Below the pieces are notes generated by a model that saw only the letters and a list, made by a program, of their open reading frames with translations, was not told where the DNA came from and searched no databases. A program made the translations under genes and the position numbers. Source: Rubellimicrobium mesophilum DSM 19309 (lineage in GTDB: Bacteria > Pseudomonadota > Alphaproteobacteria > Rhodobacterales > Rhodobacteraceae). From it: 64,000 nt of DNA. Where the stretch lies: NCBI RefSeq assembly GCF_000600335.2, contig NZ_KK088553.1, positions 40,236 to 104,235 on the forward strand, read 5' to 3'. Below are positions 1 to 8,804 of this stretch, one piece after another (position 1 is the first letter of the stretch; the number at the start of each line of letters is the position of its first letter).

Positions 1-1
1 C

Positions 2-649
2 GTCGACCTCATCGCCGGGCAAAGCGACGCGCAAAGCGGCCATATCCCCATCCGCCAGCTCGAACGCATCCGCGACGACAACCTCATCGCCATCCAGAAG
101 GCGCTCCAGGCCAACAACTGGGGCGCTGGCGAGGCCCTTGCGCGGCACGAGGCCGCCCTCGCCAAGGACGCCCCCGAGCCCGACTGGTCGAAGCCGCTGC
201 CCACCTTCGCGATCCGCGTCCCGGCCCACTGGCTCGACTACAACGGCCACATGACCGAGAGCCGCTACCTCGAAGCCTTCGCCTTCGCCACGGACGGCTT
301 CATGCGCATGATCGGGACCGACGCCGACGCCATCGCCGCCGGCCACTCCCTCTTCACCGCCGAGACCCACATCCGCCACTTGGGCGAGGTCTCCCGCGAC
401 GAGGACATCGCCATCACCACCCAGGTGATCGAGGCCAAGGGCAAGAAGGTCCACCTCTGGCACGAGATGCGCGAAGGCTCCCGCCTCCTCGCGACCTCCG
501 AGCACCTCCTGATCCACATGGACCTCAACGCCCGCGCCAGCGCCGAGCCCCCGCCCGCCGTCCGTGCGAAACTGGACCACGTCGCCCAGGCCCACGCGAG
601 CCTTCCCACCCCCGACGGCCTCGGCCGCCACGTCGGCCAGCGGAGGTGA
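2..649 (+). CDS. Carnitine 3-dehydrogenase / betainyl-CoA thioesterase fusion, C-terminal part
   Basis: The 5' end lies outside the window; 215 residues in frame 2 are visible. Residues 1 to about 55 resemble the helical C-terminal domain of 3-hydroxyacyl-CoA dehydrogenases (VDLIAGQSDAQSG, then IRQLERIRDDNL). From about residue 65 a hotdog thioesterase domain begins, with the signature WLDYNGHMTESRY. This arrangement is known for carnitine dehydrogenases fused to a betainyl-CoA thioesterase, which oxidise L-carnitine to 3-dehydrocarnitine and help release glycine betaine in the cytoplasm. It is the first visible gene of a + strand operon; the stop is 4 bases before the next ATG and its last codons contain that gene's GGAGG ribosome site. 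Substrate is inferred from domain order and neighbours. Confidence 0.8.
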   Translation, partial: VDLIAGQSDAQSGHIPIRQLERIRDDNLIAIQKALQANNWGAGEALARHEAALAKDAPEPDWSKPLPTFAIRVPAHWLDYNGHMTESRYLEAFAFATDGFMRMIGTDADAIAAGHSLFTAETHIRHLGEVSRDEDIAITTQVIEAKGKKVHLWHEMREGSRLLATSEHLLIHMDLNARASAEPPPAVRAKLDHVAQAHASLPTPDGLGRHVGQRR

Positions 650-653
650 CGCC

Positions 654-1817
654 ATGCACTTCGGACTGACCGACGAGCAGCGCCTCATCGTCGACACCAC
701 CCGCGCCTTCGTCGAGAACGAGCTCTACCCGCACGAGGCCGAGGTCGAGCGCACCGGCACCTTGCGCCGCGAGGTCATCGAGGAGGTCAAGGCCAAGGCC
801 ATCGCCGCCGGCCTCTACGCCGCCAACATCCCCGAGGAGTTCGGCGGCACCGGCCTCGATACCCTGACCTGGCTCCTCTACGAGAAGGAGCTCGGCCGCG
901 CCAACTACGCCCTTCACTGGACCTGCGTGGCCCGCCCCTCCAACATCCTCTGCGCCGGCACCCCCGAGCAGCGCGAGCGCTACCTGATGCCGTGCGTCCG
1001 CGGCGAGACCTGGGACTGCCTCGCCATGACCGAGCCCGGCGCCGGCTCCGACCTGCGCGGCATGAAGGCCACCGCCCGGCAGGACGGCCCCGACTGGGTC
1101 CTCAACGGCACCAAGCACTTCATCTCCCACGCCGACATCGCGGGCTTCGTCATCGCCTTCCTGGCCTCGGGTGAGGAAGACACGCCGCGAGGCAAGAAGA
1201 AGCGCATCACCGCCTTCTTCGTGGACCGCGACACGCCCGGCCTGACGATCCGCGACGGCTACCGCAACGTCTCCCACCGGGGCTACACCAACAGCGTCAT
1301 CGAGTTCGACGACGTCCGCTTGCCCTCGGAGCAGGTCCTTGGCGAGCCCCACAAGGGTTTCGAGGTCGCCAACCAGTGGCTCGGCGCCACACGGTTGCAG
1401 GTCGGCGCGACCTGCCTCGGCCGGGCGGAACGGGCCTTCGGCCACGCCGTCGAATGGGCCGCCACCCGGACCCAGTTCGGCCAGCCTATCGGCAAGAACC
1501 AGGGTGTCAGCTTCAAGCTCGCCGACATGGCAACCGAGATGAAGGCCGCCGAGCTGATGATCCTGGAGGCCGGCTGGAAGTTCGACCAGGGCACCGCCTC
1601 CGACGCCGACATGGCCATGGCGAAGCTCAAGGCGACCGAGATGCTTGCCATGGTCGCCGACGAGGCCATCCAGATCTACGGCGGCATGGGCCTGATGGAG
1701 GAGCTGCCCCTCGAACGCATCTGGCGCGACGCCCGCGTCGAACGCATCTGGGAGGGCACCAGCGAGATCCAGCGCCACATCATCAGCCGCGCCCTCCTGC
1801 GCCCCTTCGGTGCCTGA
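654..1817 (+). CDS. Acyl-CoA dehydrogenase (CaiA / gamma-butyrobetainyl-CoA dehydrogenase-like)
   Basis: A 387-residue FAD-dependent acyl-CoA dehydrogenase of normal length. The start ATG at 654 follows GGAGG at 642-646. Visible family marks are AMTEPGAGSDLRG near residues 124-136, IYGGMGLMEE near the C terminus, and RIWEGTSEIQR, where E367 matches the catalytic base position of the family. Between a carnitine dehydrogenase-thioesterase and a CaiD-like dehydratase, the likely substrate is a trimethylammonium acyl-CoA such as gamma-butyrobetainyl-CoA, oxidised to crotonobetainyl-CoA with electrons passed to ETF. Its TGA overlaps the next start (ATGA), so translation is probably coupled. Family is certain; substrate is inference. 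Confidence 0.88.
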   Translation: MHFGLTDEQRLIVDTTRAFVENELYPHEAEVERTGTLRREVIEEVKAKAIAAGLYAANIPEEFGGTGLDTLTWLLYEKELGRANYALHWTCVARPSNILCAGTPEQRERYLMPCVRGETWDCLAMTEPGAGSDLRGMKATARQDGPDWVLNGTKHFISHADIAGFVIAFLASGEEDTPRGKKKRITAFFVDRDTPGLTIRDGYRNVSHRGYTNSVIEFDDVRLPSEQVLGEPHKGFEVANQWLGATRLQVGATCLGRAERAFGHAVEWAATRTQFGQPIGKNQGVSFKLADMATEMKAAELMILEAGWKFDQGTASDADMAMAKLKATEMLAMVADEAIQIYGGMGLMEELPLERIWRDARVERIWEGTSEIQRHIISRALLRPFGA

Positions 1818-3874
1818 TGCGCGACCTCGCTCCCCCCGCCCGCGACCTCTCCCGCCTCCTCCGCCCCCGCTCCGTCGCCCTTTTCGGCGGCGGCTGGGCC
1901 GAGAACGTGATCGTCCAGCTCCGCAAGGCATGTTTCACGGGAAACATCTGGCCCGTCCACCCCAAGCGGGCGGAGATCGCAGGAGTTCCCTGCCTCCCCA
2001 GCCTCGCCGACCTCCCCAGCGCCCCCGACGCCGCCTTCGTCGGTGTGAACCGCGAGGCCTCGGTGGAGGTCATCGCCGCGCTCTCCGCCATGGGCGCGGG
2101 CGGCGCGGTCTGCTTCGCCTCCGGCTTCAAGGAGACCGAGGAGGGCGCCGGCGCCGACCTCCAGGACCGCCTCGTCGCGGCGGCCGGGTCCATGCCGATC
2201 CTCGGCCCCAACTGCTACGGGTTCCTGAACGCCCTCGACATGGTGACGCTCTGGCCCGACCAGCACGGCCTCGTCGCGGTCGAACGCGGCATCGCCATCG
2301 TCGGCCAGTCGTCCAACGTCGCCATCAACCTGACCATGCAGCGGCGTGGCCTCCCCATCGCCTATGTCCTGATGGCCGGGAACCAGGCCCAGACCGGCCT
2401 CGCCGACCTCGCCCTCGCCGCGCTCCACGACCCGCGCGTCACCGCCGTCGGGATGCACGTCGAGGGCTTCGGCGACCTCCGCGCCTTCGAAGCCATGGCC
2501 CAGGAGGCCCGCCGCCTCGGCAAGCCCGTCGTCGTCCTGAAAGCCGGCCGCTCCGCCGCCGCCCAGGCCGCGACGCTCACTCACACCGCGAGCCTCGCCG
2601 GAGGCTCCGCCGTGGCCTCCGCCTTCCTCAAGCGGACGGGCTGCACCGAGGTCACCTCCCTCGGCGCCTTCCTCGAGACCCTGAAGCTCCTCCACCTCGG
2701 CGGCTCCCTCGCGGGCCCGAACGTCGTCTCCGTCTCCTGCTCCGGCGGCGAGGCGAGCCTCATGGCCGACGGCGCCGAAGGCACGGCGATCCAGTGGCGC
2801 CCCTTCCCCGACGTGACCCGGCAGGAGCTGCGCGAAATCCTCGGCCCCATCGTCACCGTCGCGAACCCGCTCGACTACCACACCTTCATCTGGGGCGACA
2901 CGGAGCGCATGACCGCCACCTTCTCGGCGGTCCTCCGGGGCGGCTTCGACCTGGGCTGCTTCGTCCTCGACCTCCCCCGCGCCGACCGCTGCTCGCCCGA
3001 GGGCTACCGCTGCGCCATCGACGCCATCCTCGCCGCTCGCCAAGCCACCGGAGCCCGCACCGCCGTCCTCGCCTCCCTCCCCGAGGCCATCGACGAGGCC
3101 CTCACCGCCCGGTTCGAGTCCCACGGCGTCACCGTCCTTCACGGCATGACCGACGGCCTCGCCGCCATCGACGCGGCCATCCATGCGGGTCGCCTCGCCC
3201 CATCAGACACGCCCGCCCTCCTCGCCCGCCCCGGTGCGCCCGGCGAAGCAACCACCCTCTCCGAAGCCGAGTCCAAGGCCGCCCTCGCCCGCCACGGCCT
3301 CCGCGTCCCCGCCTCCGCCACGGCTCCCGACGCGGACGGCATCGTCCAAGCAGCCCGGACCCTCCGCTTCCCTCTCGCCCTGAAAGCCCTCGGCGTGGCC
3401 CACAAATCCGAGTCCGGCGCCGTCGCCCTCCACCTCGCCACTCCCGAGGCCCTCCGCGACGCCGCCCAGCGCCTCGCCCCCCTAGGTACCGGCCTCCTCG
3501 CCGAGGAAATGGCCCCACCCGGCCCCGAGCTCCTCGTCGGCGTCACCCGCGACCCCACCGGCCTCCTCGCCCTCACCATCGGCGCAGGCGGCGTGCTGAC
3601 TGAACTCCTCCGCGACAGCGCCACCCTCGTCCTCCCGGCCACCCGCGACGAACTCCAGGACGCGCTGATGAGCCTCCGCCTCGCCGCGCTCCTCAAAGGC
3701 TACCGAGGCCAGCCCCCCGCCGACCTCGACGCCCTCCTCGACGCCATCGAAGCCATCGCCGCCTACGCGCGGACCGAGGCCCCTCGCCTCTTCGAGCTCG
3801 ACGTGAACCCCCTCATCGCCGGCCCGCACGGGGCCGTCGCCGTGGACGCCCTGATCCGACTGGAAGCCCCATGA
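1817..3874 (+). CDS. Acyl-CoA synthetase, NDP-forming type
   Basis: A 685-residue protein of the ADP-forming acetyl-CoA synthetase / Pat-like family. Order: N-terminal CoA-binding fold (about 15-135), succinyl-CoA-ligase-like domains (about 150-450), and an ATP-grasp domain (about 475-680; LSEAESKAALARHGLRVP and FPLALKALGVAHKSESGAV are typical). The sequence THTASLAG places H256 where the phospho-histidine of this family sits. The reaction would be acyl-CoA formation from acid, CoA and ATP with release of ADP and Pi. In this operon it most likely activates gamma-butyrobetaine, carnitine or a similar acid, replacing the AMP-forming ligase or CoA transferase seen in other carnitine clusters. 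Start chosen at the ATG overlapping the upstream TGA. Confidence 0.82.
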   Translation: MRDLAPPARDLSRLLRPRSVALFGGGWAENVIVQLRKACFTGNIWPVHPKRAEIAGVPCLPSLADLPSAPDAAFVGVNREASVEVIAALSAMGAGGAVCFASGFKETEEGAGADLQDRLVAAAGSMPILGPNCYGFLNALDMVTLWPDQHGLVAVERGIAIVGQSSNVAINLTMQRRGLPIAYVLMAGNQAQTGLADLALAALHDPRVTAVGMHVEGFGDLRAFEAMAQEARRLGKPVVVLKAGRSAAAQAATLTHTASLAGGSAVASAFLKRTGCTEVTSLGAFLETLKLLHLGGSLAGPNVVSVSCSGGEASLMADGAEGTAIQWRPFPDVTRQELREILGPIVTVANPLDYHTFIWGDTERMTATFSAVLRGGFDLGCFVLDLPRADRCSPEGYRCAIDAILAARQATGARTAVLASLPEAIDEALTARFESHGVTVLHGMTDGLAAIDAAIHAGRLAPSDTPALLARPGAPGEATTLSEAESKAALARHGLRVPASATAPDADGIVQAARTLRFPLALKALGVAHKSESGAVALHLATPEALRDAAQRLAPLGTGLLAEEMAPPGPELLVGVTRDPTGLLALTIGAGGVLTELLRDSATLVLPATRDELQDALMSLRLAALLKGYRGQPPADLDALLDAIEAIAAYARTEAPRLFELDVNPLIAGPHGAVAVDALIRLEAP

Positions 3875-4656
3875 CCGACTCCCCGATCAAGACCCGACGC
3901 GAGGGCCACGTCCTCGAGGTCACCCTCGACCGCCCCAAGGCCAACGCCGTGGACCTCGCCACCTCCCGCATCATGGGCGAGACCTTCAAGGCCTTCCGCG
4001 ACGACCCCGACCTGCGCGTGGCCATCCTCACCGGCGCGGGCGAGAAGTTCTTCTGCCCCGGCTGGGACCTCAAGGCGGCGGCGGGCGGCGACGCCGTGGA
4101 CGGCGACTACGGGGTCGGCGGCTTCGGCGGGCTGCAGGAACTGCCCCGCCTCAACAAGCCCGTCATCGCCGCCGTGAACGGCATCTGCTGCGGCGGCGGC
4201 CTGGAGATCGCCCTCTCCTGCGACATCATCCTCGCGGCCCAGCACGCGACCTTCGCCCTGCCGGAAATCAGGTCCGGCACCGTCGCCGACGCGGCGTCGA
4301 TCAAGCTCCCCAAGCGCATCCCCTACCACATCGCCATGGAGATGCTGCTGACGGGGCGCTGGATCGACGCGGAGGAGGCCCATCGCTGGGGCCTCGTCAA
4401 CCGCATCATTCCAGCCCCCGACCTCATGGCGCAGGCCTGGGACATGGCCCGCCTGATCGCCTCCGGCCCCCCCCTCGTCATGGCGGCCATCAAGGAGGTC
4501 GTCCGCGACGCCGAGGATTCCAAGTTCCAGGACGCCCTCAACCGCGTCACCCGGCGCCAGCTTCCCACCGTGGACGCCCTCTATGGCAGCGAGGACCTGA
4601 TGGAGGGCTTCCGCGCCTTCACCGAGAAGCGCGACCCGGTGTGGAAAGGGCGGTAA
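3871..4656 (+). CDS. caiD: Carnitinyl-CoA dehydratase / enoyl-CoA hydratase
   Basis: A 261-residue crotonase-fold enzyme. From memory of E. coli CaiD, shared segments include LDRPKANA, RVAILTGAGEKFF, GWDLKAAA and the C-terminal EKRDPVWKGR. The two acidic residues expected in the active site are present as E112 (GGGLEIAL) and E132 (FALPEIRSG). It should interconvert carnitinyl-CoA and crotonobetainyl-CoA. Its ATG overlaps the preceding stop by 4 bases, and it is the last gene of this operon; an inverted REP pair follows. The caiD assignment is well supported by sequence and by context; direction of flux (carnitine breakdown or gamma-butyrobetaine breakdown) cannot be read from sequence. Confidence 0.88.
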   Translation: MTDSPIKTRREGHVLEVTLDRPKANAVDLATSRIMGETFKAFRDDPDLRVAILTGAGEKFFCPGWDLKAAAGGDAVDGDYGVGGFGGLQELPRLNKPVIAAVNGICCGGGLEIALSCDIILAAQHATFALPEIRSGTVADAASIKLPKRIPYHIAMEMLLTGRWIDAEEAHRWGLVNRIIPAPDLMAQAWDMARLIASGPPLVMAAIKEVVRDAEDSKFQDALNRVTRRQLPTVDALYGSEDLMEGFRAFTEKRDPVWKGR

Positions 4657-4670
4657 CGAGCCGATTATCC

Positions 4671-4749
4671 GTAGGGCGGGCTTCAGCCCGCCAATCGCCG
4701 CCCACGCGCCCTGAGCCAAGGTTGCATGGCGGGCTGAAGCCCGCCCTCC
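4671..4749. repeat. REPIN-like inverted pair of REP palindromes
   Basis: Two palindromic units face each other: GTAGGGCGGGCTTCAGCCCGCC at 4671-4692 (22 bases, here quoted in two parts: GTAGGGCGGGC and TTCAGCCCGCC) and its near reverse complement at 4728-4749, with a 35-base spacer. Each unit can fold alone and the two can pair. The element lies between convergent operon ends (caiD and the mttB-like gene) and may act as a bidirectional terminator or mRNA-end structure. Related pairs occur at 33.4, 39.6 and 48.1 kb. Confidence 0.85.
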
Positions 4750-4787
4750 GGAGTTCCGCCCGTCTGGCGGTCTGATCGGAAGCCGTC

Positions 4788-6350
4788 CTAGAAATATATC
4801 CGGAACCGCTCCCGCACCGCCCGGTCGGTCGCGGGGTCGATCACCGGCCGCCACTCCTCCAGCAGCCGCCTCTTCCGCGCCGTCGCGCGCTCCACCAGGC
4901 CGGGCCGTCCCTTCTCGTTCCACTCCTTGGGGCTCATCCGGTCCGCGACCGCCGGATAGACGTAGTCCGTCTGCATCAATCGCAGCGTCTGGTCGCTCCC
5001 CAGGTAATGCCCCGGCCCGCCGAGGCAGGTCTGCCGGATCACGTCCACCGAGACCGCATCCTCCGTCACCTCGATCCCCCGCACGCAGCGCAGCACCTGC
5101 CCCAGCATGTCGTCGCCCAGGACCAAGGACTCCGGGCAGAAGCCCAGCAGCGAGGCGTGCATCCCCACCGCCTCGTAGACCATGTTCAGCCCCGACAGCC
5201 CCGCCATGGTGTTGGAGATCGCCTGCTCCCACCCCGCCTGCATGTCGGGGAGCTTCGAGTCCGCCATCCCCGCCGCCGCCCCTCCCGGCAGCCCGTAGAA
5301 GCGGTGCATCTGCGCGCAACCCGCCGTCAGCAGCGCCTGCTCGCCCGAGCCGCCCGACATGGCGCCGGTCCGCAGGTCGCTCACGAAGGGCCAGGTCCCG
5401 AACACCGCCGGGAAGCCCGGCACCATGGCGTTGACGTAGACGAGCCCCGCAAGGCACTCCGCCGTGGCCTGCACGATGGTCGCCGCGATGGACGCCGGCG
5501 AGGTCGCCCCCGCCTGCCCAGCCGACAAGAGGAGCACCGGCATCCCGCCACGGACGCAGGCCTCCATGGTCCGGCAGGACTCCTCCGCGAAGGTCATCGG
5601 CGGCACGACGAAGCAGTTGGAGTTCGACACGAAGGGCCGCTCGCGCCACCTGTCCTCGCCCCCGGCGATCAGGTGGAGCATCTCCAGCGCCTGCGCCACG
5701 TGCGCGGGCTCGGTGAAGCTGGTGCCGACGTGCTTCGTCGTCCCCGCGCAGCAGGCATAGAGCGTGTTGAGGTCCATCTCCAGATTATCAGGGATGTCCC
5801 GGCACACCATCGGCCGCTGGAAGAAGTGGACGTTGTCGAGCCCCTGCGCCAGCCGCGCCGCCTCGTGCAGGTCCCTGGACGTCGAATCCCGGTAGTCCCC
5901 CGTCTCCACGTCCACCACATGCACCGCCGCCCCGGCGGTCCCGTAATGGACCCGAGTCCCCTCCAGATGCAGGTCGTATTTCGGGTCGCGCCCGTGCAGC
6001 ACGATCCCCCGCGCCGCGCGGGCCAGCATGTCCTCGACCAGCGCGCGCGGGAAGCGGATGCGCCCGTCCTCCCCCTGCACCGCGCCCGCGCCCGTCAGGA
6101 TCTCCACCGCCGAGGGCGGGGCCTTCCCGAACCCCACCTGCTCCAGCGCGTCCAACGCCGCCCGGTGGATGCGCTGGACTCCCTCCTCGCTCAGGGGGTT
6201 GTAGCGCCCGCCCGGCATCCCCGGCCGCACGGGCCGCAGGTTCTCGGCCAGCGGCGCCGCCCGTTCCGCCGTGCGCGCCGCCCGCCCACCGTGGCGCCGC
6301 GCCGCCGCCCGGGGGGCGCAGAGGTCGGGGTCGATGGTCTCGTCGGTCAT
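4788..6350 (-). CDS. MttB-like (trimethylamine methyltransferase family) protein, non-pyrrolysine
   Basis: A 520-residue protein of the MttB superfamily. The reading frame has no internal TAG, so it is of the non-pyrrolysine type; characterised members demethylate glycine betaine, proline betaine or carnitine by moving a methyl group to a corrinoid protein. Conserved-looking segments include NPLSEEGVQRIH, HYGTAGAAVHVVD, HVGTSFTEPAH and QTCLGGPGHYLG. No corrinoid partner or reductive activator lies in the window. Its start overlaps the stop of the upstream flavoprotein gene (ATGA at 6347-6350), so it is the last gene of an operon read from 11246. The stop codon is TAG, at the natural C terminus (FRIYF). 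A role in betaine demethylation is inferred from the neighbours. Confidence 0.8.
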   Translation of the reverse strand: MTDETIDPDLCAPRAAARRHGGRAARTAERAAPLAENLRPVRPGMPGGRYNPLSEEGVQRIHRAALDALEQVGFGKAPPSAVEILTGAGAVQGEDGRIRFPRALVEDMLARAARGIVLHGRDPKYDLHLEGTRVHYGTAGAAVHVVDVETGDYRDSTSRDLHEAARLAQGLDNVHFFQRPMVCRDIPDNLEMDLNTLYACCAGTTKHVGTSFTEPAHVAQALEMLHLIAGGEDRWRERPFVSNSNCFVVPPMTFAEESCRTMEACVRGGMPVLLLSAGQAGATSPASIAATIVQATAECLAGLVYVNAMVPGFPAVFGTWPFVSDLRTGAMSGGSGEQALLTAGCAQMHRFYGLPGGAAAGMADSKLPDMQAGWEQAISNTMAGLSGLNMVYEAVGMHASLLGFCPESLVLGDDMLGQVLRCVRGIEVTEDAVSVDVIRQTCLGGPGHYLGSDQTLRLMQTDYVYPAVADRMSPKEWNEKGRPGLVERATARKRRLLEEWRPVIDPATDRAVRERFRIYF

Positions 6351-8789
6351 GCCCTCACCCGTTCCGCTTTCGGATCATACATCGGCCGCAAGCTGGCCTC
6401 CGCCGGCACCCGAGTCCCCGCGATCTCGATCTCGTAGGAGGAGCCCAGCACCTCGGCCGCGCTCTCCCCCGCGCAGGGAACGTAGCCCAGCCCCACCGCG
6501 CCGCCTAGGGCGTGCCCGTAGGCGCCCGAGGTCAGGATGCCCACGATCTCCCCGTTCCGCACGATCCCCTCGTTGTGCACGAGGATCGGCTCCGGGTCCC
6601 GCAGCCGGAACTGCACGAGTCGCCGCGACAGCCCCTCGTTGTGCTTTCTCAGCACGGCATCCCGCCCCAGGAACTCGCCCTTGTCGGCCTTGACCGCGAA
6701 GCCCAGCCCCGCCTCCAGCACATGATCCTCGTCGGTGATGTCGTGGCCGAAATGCCGGAACGCCTTCTCCATCCGGCAGCTATCCAGCGCATGAAGCCCG
6801 CAGAGCTTCAGCCTGTCCCCACCGGCCTCGACCAGCGTGTCGAACACGTGCTGCGCCTGATCCGTGGGCACATACAGCTCCCACCCGAGCTCGCCCACGT
6901 AGGTCACCCGGTGCGCGCGTGCGAGGCCCAGCCCCAGCTCGATCTCCCGCGCGGTCCCGAAGGGGAAGCCCTCGTTCGACAGGTCGTCGGGAGTCACGGC
7001 CCGCAGCAGGTCCCGCGACTCCGGCCCCATGACCACGAACACCGCCTCCCCCGCGCTCGCGTCCGTCACCACCGCGAAGGCATCGCCCACGTGGCGCCGC
7101 AGCCAGGCAAGGTCCCGCTGGAGGTTCGTCCCCGCCGTCACCACCAGGAACGCCGTCTCCGAGAGGCGCGTGACCGTCACGTCCGCCTCGATCCCTCCGC
7201 GCCGGTTCAGCATCTGCGTGTAGACGATCCGCCCCACGGCCACGTCCACGTCCGCCCCGCAGAGCCGCTGGAGCACCGCGCAGGCGTCCCGCCCCTCGAC
7301 CCGGATCTTCCCGAACGAGGTCATGTCGAAGAGCCCCACGCGCTCTCGCACGGCCATGTGCTCCTCGCGCTGGTTCTCCCACCAGTTCGGGCGATGCCAC
7401 GAATAGCGATACGCCGGCTCCTGCCCGGGCTTCGCGAACCAGTTCGCCCGCTCCCACCCCGCGACCTCGCCGAACACCGCGCCCTTCGCGGCGAGCCGGT
7501 CATGCACCGGCGACTTCCGCACGCCGCGCGCCGTCGCCACCTGCCGGTAAGGGAAGTGGTCCGCGTAAAGCAGCCCCAGCGTCTCCGACACCCGCTCGCG
7601 CAGATACCGCCGGTTCCGCTGGAACGGCTGCGCCCGGCGGATGTCCACCTCCCAGAGGTCGAAGGGCGGCTCCCCGTCCTCCATCCACTGCGCGAGCGCC
7701 ATGCCCGCGCCCCCGGAGGACACGATCCCGATGGAGTTGTAGCCCGCCGCGATCCAGTAGCCCTTCAGCTCCGGCGCCTCGCCCAGGTAGTAGCGGTCGT
7801 CGGGCGTGAAGCTCTCCGGCCCGTTGAACAGCGTGCGGAACCCCGCCTCGGCCAGCAGAGGCACCCGCTCGATGGCCTTCTCCAGAACGGGCTCCATGTG
7901 CTCCATGTCGAAGGGCAGCTCGTCGAACTCGAAGCTCTCGGGGATGCCGGCCATGCCCCAGGGCTTGGCCTTGGGCTCGAAGGCCCCGATCATGATCTTG
8001 CCCGCGTCCTCCTTGTAGTAGGCGCACTCGTCCGGCACCCGCAGGACCGGCAGCCGCTCCAGCCCCGGGATCGGCTCGCTCACCACATAGAAGTGCTCGG
8101 CGGCATGGAGCGGCAGCGTCACGCCTGACCGCCCCGCCAGCTCCCGCCCCCACATCCCGCCGCAGTTCACGACGTGCTCGCAGGCGATGGAGCCCCGGGA
8201 CCCGTCCAGCCCCTCCCACTCCACGCCCGTCACGCGCCCCCTCGGCCTGCGTCACGCCCGTGACCTTCACGCCCTCGACCACCTTGGCCCCGTGCATTCG
8301 CGCGCCCTTGGCCAGCGCCATGGCGATGTTCGCCGGATCGCACTGCCCGTCGCCCGGCAGGTGCACCCCGCCCACGACATCGCCGATCTCCAGATGCGGA
8401 TAGAGGTCCTTCAGTTCCTGGGGCGACTTCTCGTGCACCTCGACGCCAAAGGCCCGCGCCAGCGTCGCCTGCCGCAGCAACTCATGGTGACGCTCCGCCG
8501 TCAGTGCCACCGACAGAGAGCCCACGCGACGCAGCCCCGTCGCGACCCCGGTCTCCGCCTCCAGCCGGGCGTAGAGGTCCGCCGAGTACTTGGCGAGCCG
8601 CGTCATGTTCCGGCTCCCCCGCAACTGCCCGACAAGGCCCGCCGCGTGCCACGTCGTCCCCGAGGTCAGCCGCTTACGCTCCAGCAGCACCACGTCCCAG
8701 CCGAGCCTGGCCAGGTGATAGGCCGCCGAGCAGCCGGAGACCCCGCCGCCGATGACGACGGCGCGGGCATGGGAGGGAAGATCAGGCAT
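6347..8789 (-). CDS. Dimethylglycine/sarcosine dehydrogenase-like flavoprotein with GcvT domain (frameshifted)
   Basis: Two overlapping frames together make an 813-residue protein, the same length as its upstream neighbour. The N-terminal frame (from ATG 8789) has the FAD fold VVIGGGVSG and LTSGTTWHAAG; H48 matches the position of the covalent FAD histidine in dimethylglycine dehydrogenase. After about residue 185 the frame fails, and the rest continues one frame over from RVTGVEWEGL to a C-terminal aminomethyltransferase (GcvT) domain ending near YDPKAERVRA. One extra C in the run 8237-8241 explains the break. The family removes a methyl group oxidatively and passes it to tetrahydrofolate. 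A base-calling error is more likely than a true pseudogene; see findings. Confidence 0.85.
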
Positions 8790-8804
8790 CGAAGTCTCTC
8801 TGGA

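Noticed and set aside
4788..4790. TAG at the end of the mttB-like gene as a pyrrolysine codon
   Set aside because: Pyrrolysine in MttB lies in the middle of the protein; this TAG ends a full-length non-Pyl protein and no pyl genes are present.
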